64,000 nucleotides of DNA, taken from Deltaproteobacteria bacterium. Its GTDB lineage: Bacteria > Myxococcota_A > UBA9042 > PHBI01. Position 1 is the stretch's first letter, and the number at the start of each line of letters is the position of its first letter. Below, one piece after another: positions 57,620 through 64,000 of the stretch. The notes beneath the pieces were generated by a model that worked only from the letters and a program-made list of their open reading frames with translations, ran no database searches and was not told the origin of the DNA. Position numbers and translations under genes: made by a program. The stretch covers positions 186,001 through 250,000 of the forward strand of contig JACKFA010000011.1 of the NCBI GenBank assembly GCA_020632715.1, given 5' to 3'.

Positions 57620-57729
57620 GTCACTCTCCTGGTGCCGGTCGTTGTGTCGCCGATTCGCTGTGGGATGTGACGTCAGCATCCGCGGCGATTGAAGACGGGA
57701 CAACGCCGGACCGGCCAAGAGAGCGCGTT

Positions 57730-57757
57730 TGAGCAGGCCTACCCAGGCCCCTGCTCA
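57730..57757. promoter_or_regulatory. Inverted repeat in divergent spacer
   Basis: Arms TGAGCAGG and CCTGCTCA are perfect, 12 bases apart, in the 251-bp spacer between the tube/LysM gene and the next lipoprotein gene. The same spacer has a TGACGTCA palindrome (57668-57675). Either could be an operator; no regulator is known. Confidence 0.45.
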
Positions 57758-57870
57758 CGCCGCACATGACGTGCTCATTCGGTTCGAGGGGGCTCGCGTG
57801 CCGCGTCTCGGGATCGGCAATCTGCCACTCACCGACTCCCATCCACGACCGAATCTCCCGGAGGTGCCCC

Positions 57871-60800
57871 GTGCGGCCACGCAGACATCCCTTCTCCATC
57901 GCGCTCCTCGCGGTCGGCGTCACGCTGACCGCGGGCGCGTGCAGCGGCGACGACGGCGGCGGCAGCGACACCGTCATCAACGACGCGACGATCTCGTCGG
58001 ACACGTCCTCGCCGGGCGTCGACCCGACCGTGAGCATCATGTCGCCGAGCGCCGACGCCCGCTTCCTCCCCGACGAGACCGTCGCCTTCGAGGCGCACGT
58101 GGATGGCCGCGGCGAGGCGCTCGCCGGGCTCGAGTTCCGCGTCGAGAGCAGCGCGAACGACCGCGGGGACGCGCTGAAGGTCGGGTCGGTGCCCGAGAGC
58201 GGCGTCATCGGCGCGACCTTCGCCACGCTGAAGCCCGGCGCGCAGACGATCACGGTCTCGGTCCTGCGGGCGGGGTCGGTCGTTTGCAGCGCCTCGGTGG
58301 ACATCGAGGTGCGGACGCCCGGCGCGGCGCCTACGCTCGCGATCGCCCCCGAGACCCCGCGCACCGGCGACACGGTGAACGCGACCGTGACGCCGCCGGA
58401 CGGCGTCGTCGGCGACGCGCACTACCGCTGGCTGCGCGCGGCGGAGGCGATCACGACGGACGCGCCGCTGTCGGCGGCCGTCACGAAGAAGGGGGAGGAG
58501 TACCGGCTCGAGGGCTGGCTCGTCGTGGACGGGCTCGAGACCCCGCGCGCCTCGCTGCCCTTCACCATCGCGAACACGCCGCCGACGTGCGGGCTCGTCA
58601 CCATCTTCCCGACCGGCGTGACCACGACCGACAAGGACATCGTCTGCGCGTGCGCGGACTTCGTGGACCCCGACGAGGGCGACGAGGACCACTCGACCTG
58701 CGCCTTCTACGACGACGCCCACGACGGCGTGCTCATCGACACGGACGGCGCGTGCACGCTGCCCGCGGCCGAGACCGAGAAGGGGATGGTCATCCGCTGC
58801 GTGCTCACGCCGAGCGACGGCGAGGACGAGGGCGAGGAGACCGCGTCGCCGACGAACTCGACGGACGTCACGAACTCGGCGCCGTCGGCGCCGACCGTGT
58901 CGCTCGCGCCCGAGGCGGGCGACGCGACGACGACGTTCACGTGCTCGGCGAGCGGCAGCGTGGACCCCGACGCGGGCGACTCGGTGACCTACCTCGTGGC
59001 CTGGTACGTCGATGACGCGGTCGTGGCGGGCGTGACGACGGGGAGCGCGACCGGCGCCGAGCTCGGCGCCTCGCACGGCGACGCGATCGCGTGCGGCGTG
59101 AAGGCGTCGGACGGGGCGGCCTCGTCGGCCGAGGTGCGGAGCGACGCGCGGACGCTCGGGAACGCGACCCCGACGCTCGACAACGTCTTCATCACGGCGC
59201 CCCACATGCCGCCGACCAAGGCGGACACGCTCGCGTGCGAGCCGCAGGACGGCGCGGACCCCGACGACGGCGACACGCTGACCTACAGCTACACCTGGAC
59301 GAGGAACGGCGCGGTCATCGCGGGCGCGACGGGGGCGACGCTCGCGGGCGAGGCGTTCGCGAAGGGCGACCGGATCGGCTGCACCGCGCAGGGCTGCGAC
59401 GCGGGCGGCGCTTGCACGCCGGTCGTGAGCTCGAAGACGATCATGACCATCGGCAACGCCCTGCCCTTCGTGACCGGGGTCGCGATGACCGAGGTCGCGG
59501 CGCACGGCGAGGCGGACGGGAACGCGCAGCCCGGCGACGTGCTGACGTGCGAGTACGCGACGGCGACGGACCTCGATCAGGGCGACGCCATCGAGATCAT
59601 CTACGGCTTCTACGAGGTGAAGGCCGACGGGACCGTGGTCGAGCTCTACAGCGGGAGCGACGCGAGCTACGCCGTGCCGGAGACGCTCACGCCCGGGTCG
59701 ACGCTCTACTGCACGGTGACGCCGACGAACCCGCCGGACCCGGGGCCGCGCGGTGAGAGCCAGAGCTTCGACGTGGTCGAGCCGACGCCGATCCCGCCGG
59801 TCGTGGCGGTGTCGGCGCCGAACGGGGCCGACGGGGACGTGACGTGCGAGATCACGACGCCCGCGCAGTGGTTCGGGTCGGGCGCGACCACCACCTGGTA
59901 CTGGACGGTCAACGGCGGCGCCGAGACGGAGGGCGCGCAGGTGCTCGCGAACGCCGACGTCGACGGGTGCGACCTCGTGAAGTGCCGCGTGGTGGTCGCG
60001 AACGCGGCGACGAGCCTGTCGTCGAACACCGCGTCGAAGAGCCTGCCGCTCGGGTCGACGGGCTGCGACGACGGCAACGCGTGCACGCAGGCGACCTGCA
60101 AGGCCGCGGGCGGGTGCAACTTCATCGTGACGCCGGGGGCGCTCTGCGACGACGGCGACGCGTGCAGCCCGAGCTCGGCGTGCGACAGCGAGGGCGCGTG
60201 CGTCGCGCAGTCGGACATCTGCGTCGAGGACGCGCTCGACGTCACGACCGAGGTGCAGCACTGGCCGACGGTCGCGGCGCTGCCGAGCGGCGGCTACCTC
60301 GCGCGCTTCGGCGCGGCGACGCCGCGCTACCGGCTGACCGACGCGAACGACACGCGCGTCCAGGAGGAGAAGGCGCTGACGACGGGCGCGGACGCGCAGT
60401 TCCGGACGCGCCCGGCGGTGGGCGCGAACGGCAAGGCGCTCGTCACGACCTGGAGCTTCTCCTGGGCCAACTCGAACCATCAGAACTACTTCTCGGCGCT
60501 GGTCGTCGACACCGCGACGGGCGAGCTCGGCGCGAACTACCACCTCCACACGCGGGGCATGTGGGGCGGCGGCGCGTACTACGAGCCGATCGCCCCGGAC
60601 AGCGTGGCGCTGCCCTACAGCGACGGGTCGTGGGGCGTGTTCCTGAACGACACCTACACGTCGGCCTTCTACGTCATCGGGGCGCCGCCGCAGCCGGGGC
60701 AGCACTACATCCAGTACTGGACGATCTCGGCTGACGGCGTGGCGAGCGCCGCGACGACCCTCTTCGGCGAGGCGAACGTGGCGCGGCGCGCGTACCCGAC

Positions 60801-62562
60801 GGACGCCCGGCTCATCCCGGACGGCTCGGACCGCTTCGTCGCGGCCTGGCTCATGGGCGACGAGCGCACCATCACCGCGCGGCTCTACACGAAGTCGGGC
60901 ACGGAGGTCCTGCCGCAGCCCATCACGGTGACGACGGCGGCCGAGGGCTCGGCGATCGACACGGTGCGCGTGCTCGGCCTCCGCAACGGCGCGTTCTGGG
61001 TCGCGTGGAGCGAGTCGCTGGGCGACGCCGACGGCTACGGCGTGAAGATCCAGCGCTTCACCGCGAGCGGCGCGCCGAACGGGGCCCCGTTCGTGGCGAC
61101 CGCCGACGAGATCGGCCAGCAGCACCTCGGCGACCTCGCGGCCTTCAGCGACTACGGCGTGGTCTTGGTCTATGACGACTCGCTCATCGACGGCGCCGGG
61201 GCGGGCGTCGCCGCGCAGCTCATCACGAGCGGCGGGGTGCTCGACGGCGGGGCCGTGCAGCTCAACGGGTACGCCGCGGGCGACCAGGTCGAGGCGAGCG
61301 TGGCGACGCTCCCGGGCGACGAGATGGTCGTGACGTGGCGCGACGGGGCGAACCGCCTCTGGACGCGGCGCTTCGACCGCACGGTGGCGCGCTTCGGGAC
61401 GGCGTTCGAGATCCCGGCGAACGACGGGACCTTCGGGGCGCAGCGGGCGCCGGCGGTGGCGACGCTCATCACGGGGGAGACGCTCGTGGCGTGGGACTCG
61501 GACGTGTTCGGCGACCCGGACCTGATGGCGCGGGTCTTCGACGCGGACGGGAACGCGCAGAGCGCGGATCTGCCGGTGTCGACGTACGGGACGGGCGCGC
61601 AGATCTCGGCGGTCGCGGCCGGCGGGACGTCGCGCTTCGTGGTCGCGTGGGACTCGCAGGAGCAGAACGGCGGCGTCGACGGGATCGTCGCGCGCTGGCT
61701 CGACGCGGACGGGGAGGCCGTGAGCGACGAGGTCGTGGTGACGACGGCGGTCGGCGCGCAGCGCGACCCGGCCGTGGCGATGACCTGGGGCGACGACGCG
61801 CTCGTCGCGTGGACGGCGGACAGCGTGACCGGGACGTCCGTCACCGACGTGAAGGTGCGGCCGTACGACCTGGACGGCGAGGCGATGGGGCCCGAGGTGG
61901 TGGTGAACGCGACGACGGCGCAGGCGCAGGCGCAGCCGGCGGTGGCGGCGTTCGCGAGCGGGCGGAGCTACGTCGTCGGGTGGCAGTCGCGGAACCAGGA
62001 CCTCGACGGGAACGGGGTCTACCTGCGGAAGCTCACGGTCGGCGACGACGGCGGCGTGACGTTCGCGACGGGGGAGCTGCGGGCGAACCAGACGACGGCG
62101 GGCGACCAGCAGGCCGTGTCGGTGGCGGTGAGCGGCATCGGGATGGTCGCGGCGTGCTGGGAGTCGGCGGGGCAGGACGGGTCGACGCCGGCGAGCTGGG
62201 GCGTGTACTGCCGGGTGTTCAACGGGACGACGCTCGCGCCGCTCGCGGCGGAGTTCCGCGTGCACGCGGTGGTCGCGGGCGACCAGCGGCGGCCGAAGGT
62301 GACGGCGCTCGCGGACGGGCGGTTCCTCGTGGCGTGGGAGACGGCGGGGCTCGACGGGCGCGGCGTGGCCGTGCAGAGCGCGGTCTTCGACAGCGGGAGC
62401 ACGCTGCGCGGGCCCCGCATGACGATGAACCGCTGGTGGGACGGCGACCAGACGCGGCCGGCCGTGGCGGCGACGCCCGACGGGGCCGTGGTCGGCTGGG
62501 AGTCGTCGGCGCAGGACCAGGACGGGGCGGGGATCTTCTTCCGCGTGATCCCGCTGGACTGA
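57871..62562 (+). CDS. Large lipoprotein with Ig/PKD-like and beta-propeller-like halves
   Basis: The GTG at 57871 has GGAGG 6 bases upstream and starts a lipoprotein signal (MRPRRHPFSIALLAVGVTL, lipobox AGAC, Cys24) with an acidic SGDDGGGSD tether; an earlier in-frame ATG at 57766 gives no better signal. 1,563 residues. Residues about 55-720 hold several Ig/PKD-like domains with Cys pairs (repeated phrase SVDPDAGDSVTYLVAWYVDD, ADPDDGDTLTYSYTWTRNG). About 730-790 is a Cys-rich segment of the CDDGNACTQATCKAAGGC type. The rest is a chain of blades of the FLVAWETAGLDGRGVAVQSA type with GDQ..P.VAA..DG phrases, as in many surface beta-propeller proteins. It probably projects from the outer membrane; ligand unknown. 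Confidence 0.88.
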   Translation: MRPRRHPFSIALLAVGVTLTAGACSGDDGGGSDTVINDATISSDTSSPGVDPTVSIMSPSADARFLPDETVAFEAHVDGRGEALAGLEFRVESSANDRGDALKVGSVPESGVIGATFATLKPGAQTITVSVLRAGSVVCSASVDIEVRTPGAAPTLAIAPETPRTGDTVNATVTPPDGVVGDAHYRWLRAAEAITTDAPLSAAVTKKGEEYRLEGWLVVDGLETPRASLPFTIANTPPTCGLVTIFPTGVTTTDKDIVCACADFVDPDEGDEDHSTCAFYDDAHDGVLIDTDGACTLPAAETEKGMVIRCVLTPSDGEDEGEETASPTNSTDVTNSAPSAPTVSLAPEAGDATTTFTCSASGSVDPDAGDSVTYLVAWYVDDAVVAGVTTGSATGAELGASHGDAIACGVKASDGAASSAEVRSDARTLGNATPTLDNVFITAPHMPPTKADTLACEPQDGADPDDGDTLTYSYTWTRNGAVIAGATGATLAGEAFAKGDRIGCTAQGCDAGGACTPVVSSKTIMTIGNALPFVTGVAMTEVAAHGEADGNAQPGDVLTCEYATATDLDQGDAIEIIYGFYEVKADGTVVELYSGSDASYAVPETLTPGSTLYCTVTPTNPPDPGPRGESQSFDVVEPTPIPPVVAVSAPNGADGDVTCEITTPAQWFGSGATTTWYWTVNGGAETEGAQVLANADVDGCDLVKCRVVVANAATSLSSNTASKSLPLGSTGCDDGNACTQATCKAAGGCNFIVTPGALCDDGDACSPSSACDSEGACVAQSDICVEDALDVTTEVQHWPTVAALPSGGYLARFGAATPRYRLTDANDTRVQEEKALTTGADAQFRTRPAVGANGKALVTTWSFSWANSNHQNYFSALVVDTATGELGANYHLHTRGMWGGGAYYEPIAPDSVALPYSDGSWGVFLNDTYTSAFYVIGAPPQPGQHYIQYWTISADGVASAATTLFGEANVARRAYPTDARLIPDGSDRFVAAWLMGDERTITARLYTKSGTEVLPQPITVTTAAEGSAIDTVRVLGLRNGAFWVAWSESLGDADGYGVKIQRFTASGAPNGAPFVATADEIGQQHLGDLAAFSDYGVVLVYDDSLIDGAGAGVAAQLITSGGVLDGGAVQLNGYAAGDQVEASVATLPGDEMVVTWRDGANRLWTRRFDRTVARFGTAFEIPANDGTFGAQRAPAVATLITGETLVAWDSDVFGDPDLMARVFDADGNAQSADLPVSTYGTGAQISAVAAGGTSRFVVAWDSQEQNGGVDGIVARWLDADGEAVSDEVVVTTAVGAQRDPAVAMTWGDDALVAWTADSVTGTSVTDVKVRPYDLDGEAMGPEVVVNATTAQAQAQPAVAAFASGRSYVVGWQSRNQDLDGNGVYLRKLTVGDDGGVTFATGELRANQTTAGDQQAVSVAVSGIGMVAACWESAGQDGSTPASWGVYCRVFNGTTLAPLAAEFRVHAVVAGDQRRPKVTALADGRFLVAWETAGLDGRGVAVQSAVFDSGSTLRGPRMTMNRWWDGDQTRPAVAATPDGAVVGWESSAQDQDGAGIFFRVIPLD

Positions 62563-62575
62563 CCGCGACCCCCGA

Positions 62576-62590
62576 GTGAACGGCGTTCAC
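62576..62590. promoter_or_regulatory. Palindrome GTGAACGGCGTTCAC, copy 1
   Basis: Perfect 6-bp arms GTGAAC/GTTCAC around GGC, just after the stop codon of the large lipoprotein gene. An identical 15-mer lies at 63421-63435. Confidence 0.5.
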
Positions 62591-62671
62591 CGCACTGGAC
62601 GCCGTTGGGAGATGACTCGCGGCGATCCCTGGCGCGGCGAGTGGCAGATGGGAGTGGATGCGGAAAAGAAG

Positions 62672-62703
62672 GAACGCGCCCGGACCAGGGACCGGGCGCG
62701 TTC
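62672..62703. terminator. GC hairpin, first of a tandem pair
   Basis: A 12-bp perfect stem (GAACGCGCCCGG and its complement) with an 8-base loop. It lies between convergent genes, so a bidirectional terminator is likely, although no T-run follows. Confidence 0.6.
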
Positions 62704-62718
62704 GTCTCGTCACGAAAT

Positions 62719-62750
62719 GAACGCGCCCGGACCAAGGACCGGGCGCGTTC
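62719..62750. terminator. GC hairpin, second of a tandem pair
   Basis: Same stem as the hairpin at 62672-62703; only one loop base differs. It ends 28 bp from the stop codon of the minus-strand lipoprotein gene. Confidence 0.6.
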
Positions 62751-62778
62751 GTCTTCGTCTCTGGCTCGGCGCTGGGCG

Positions 62779-63276
62779 CTAGCGCATCACCGGCTCCTCG
62801 ACGGGCTCGGGCTCGGGCTCGTTCGAGAGCTCGCGCTTGAGGTCGTCGAAGGCGCGCTCGATGTCCTCGCTCGCCTTGTCGAAGCCCTGCTTCAGGTCGT
62901 CGGCGGTCTCGTTGGCCTGGAGCGCGGCGCGATCGCCGAGCCTGTCGACGCGGCGGTCGAAGTCGTTCAGCGCCGTCTCGAGGCGGGTCCAGGCGGTGTG
63001 GGTCGCGTCGCGGGTGCTCGCGCGGGCGTCGGCGGCGAGCTCGTTCAGGTCGTCGCGGAAGCCCTTCGCGCGGTCGTGCATGTCCTCGAGCAGGTCGGCG
63101 CGGGCCTTGGCGTAGTCGGCGGCGGCTTCGGCGCGGTCGATCTCGGCCTGGCTGCGCTCCTCGTAGCGGCTCATGGTGTTGTTGTCGGCGTCGTAGCTGT
63201 CGTCCTTGCACCCGGCGCCGAGGGCGAGGGGCACGATGGCGGCGGCGGCGATGATGGCGGTTCGGATCGGCTTCAT
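62779..63276 (-). CDS. Helical (coiled-coil) lipoprotein
   Basis: The ATG at 63276 follows AGGAGG; 165 residues. Signal peptide MKPIRTAIIAAAAIVPLALG with GAGC as the probable lipobox (Cys23), then a CKDDSYD tether. The mature part is almost entirely charged amphipathic helix with Ala/Leu heptads (QAEIDRAEAAADYAKARADL, DDLKQGFDKASEDIERAFDD), like small apolipoprotein-type or Lpp-like periplasmic coiled coils, and ends in a Glu/Pro repeat (EPEPEPVEEP). Probably a periplasmic spacer or scaffold lipoprotein. A 99-bp gap separates it from the metalloprotease gene upstream on the same strand, which has its own stop well before this promoter. Confidence 0.78.
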   Translation of the reverse strand: MKPIRTAIIAAAAIVPLALGAGCKDDSYDADNNTMSRYEERSQAEIDRAEAAADYAKARADLLEDMHDRAKGFRDDLNELAADARASTRDATHTAWTRLETALNDFDRRVDRLGDRAALQANETADDLKQGFDKASEDIERAFDDLKRELSNEPEPEPVEEPVMR

Positions 63277-63375
63277 GGTGTCCTCCTGGGCACGATCTTC
63301 GGTCGTTCCGCGGCGCGGGCGCCGTCGGGCGCCGGCCGCGGGGAGGACACTGAGCAAGGGCGGTGCCAGCCGCCG

Positions 63376-64000
63376 CTAGTGGAGGCGCGCGAGCGCTCCG
63401 GAGGCGGCCCCGCAGCGATTGTGAACGGCGTTCACATCGGGCCAGTGGCGGGCCGCGCAGGCGAACCAAACCGGGACGGTGCGGCGGTATGTCGCGACCG
63501 CGCCGACGTCGGCGAGGTCGGGGTGAGCGAAGCCGAGGGCGTGGAGGACCTCGTGGACGAGGGTGCCGGCGAGGCGCGTGGGGGCGTCGGGGTCGCCGGT
63601 GACGGCGTCGGCGAGGTAGGCGCGGCGGAGGAGGACGACGCCGCGCTCGGGGACGGAGTAGGCGTTCGTCGCGTCGCCGGCGAGGCTCGCGCAGGTGGCC
63701 CCGGGGGCGGCGCCGTAGGAGAGGAGCGCGAGGGCGGCGGGGCCGGGGACGGTCGGGTCGAGGAGGGCGGCGAGGGCGCGGGCGCCGGCGTCGGGGTCGT
63801 CGCGCCAGGCGCCGCCGGGGGCCGGGACGGCCCAGTCGCGCTCGTCGCGGACGAGGGCGGTGAAGGCGGGGTCGGCGAGCATCGCGCGGAGGCGGGCGGC
63901 GGCGAGCGAGACGGCGGCGCGCTCCTCGCGGGAGGCGACGGCGAGGGTGCAGCCGCGGGCGGCGAGCCAGCGGCCCTCGGCGGCGACGGCGGGGGCGAGG
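63376..64000 (-). CDS. Zincin-type metalloprotease, N terminus outside the window
   Basis: The frame is open from the stop at 63376 to the right edge, at least 207 residues; an internal ATG at 63882 is not the start because good coding sequence continues beyond it. The zinc-binding motif HEVLHALGFAHP (HExxHxxGxxH) is complete, with three His ligands and the catalytic Glu, as in metzincin-like and other zincin proteases. Two pairs of Cys follow and precede it (ATCASLAG, WFACAARHW, HNRCGA), suggesting disulfides and export. A VTGDPDAP loop and DLADVGAV segment lie around the site. A second copy of the GTGAACGGCGTTCAC palindrome falls inside the C-terminal codons. The signal peptide cannot be judged from this window. 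Confidence 0.75.
   Translation of the reverse strand, partial: LAPAVAAEGRWLAARGCTLAVASREERAAVSLAAARLRAMLADPAFTALVRDERDWAVPAPGGAWRDDPDAGARALAALLDPTVPGPAALALLSYGAAPGATCASLAGDATNAYSVPERGVVLLRRAYLADAVTGDPDAPTRLAGTLVHEVLHALGFAHPDLADVGAVATYRRTVPVWFACAARHWPDVNAVHNRCGAASGALARLH
63421..63435. promoter_or_regulatory. Palindrome GTGAACGGCGTTCAC, copy 2
   Basis: Identical to copy 1 at 62576-62590. It lies within the last codons of the metalloprotease gene, so if it is a binding site it overlaps coding sequence. Confidence 0.4.

Overview
The window looks like chromosomal DNA of a very GC-rich, Gram-negative predatory/soil-type deltaproteobacterium, most plausibly Myxococcota (inference). The sequence support is a MYXO-CTERM-like C terminus (Cys-containing Gly-rich stretch, one hydrophobic helix, five Arg) on the first protein, MopE-type CDG(V/I)D(D/Q)DCDG repeats, DUF4215-type Cys-rich repeats, thrombospondin-3-like Asp repeats, about ten lipoproteins with Asp/Gly/Thr tethers, and a Ser/Thr kinase. 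No tRNA, rRNA, CRISPR array, IS element, integrase or replication origin was seen. Genes are tightly packed and nearly all codons end in G or C, which makes long false frames common.

Region by region. 1-2911: the end of a cell-surface protein with a MYXO-CTERM anchor. 2943-8770: a six-gene minus-strand run (lipoprotein, collagen-like fibre protein, phage tail-collar protein, Tat-exported beta-propeller protein with an apparent frameshift, thioredoxin-fold lipoprotein, beta-propeller-like lipoprotein). 8934-11181: small lipoproteins and a barrel-like outer-membrane protein around an operator-rich divergent spacer. 11184-19435: a housekeeping and stress island with DNA polymerase IV (dinB, with a LexA-type box), a LpqC-like esterase, a membrane-anchored Ser/Thr kinase, an outer-membrane protein, a sigma-type glutathione transferase, a HAD phosphatase and TmcA. 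19751-23843: two plus-strand lipoproteins, the first a paralogue of the thioredoxin lipoprotein that has lost its CXXC.

24174-62562 is dominated by three giant envelope proteins that together take up more than half of the window: a 6,723-residue lipoprotein built mostly from 11 tandem modules of about 510-565 residues; a 3,795-residue secreted beta-helix protein made of two tandem halves, followed by PKD-like domains, nine MopE-type repeats and a choice-of-anchor A domain; and a 1,563-residue lipoprotein with Ig/PKD-like domains and a beta-propeller-like half. Between the first two lie a CPXCG zinc-ribbon protein, a tiny single-span membrane protein and two copies of an octamer repeat. Between the second and third lies a lone contractile-injection-system tube/LysM protein. 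62779-64000 holds a helical lipoprotein and the end of a zincin-type metalloprotease.

Taken together, the accessory parts look like a locus for building and decorating the cell surface (fibres, giant repeat proteins, calcium- or metal-binding Asp/Cys repeats, exported redox and protease functions). Functions of the giants are inferred from architecture only.
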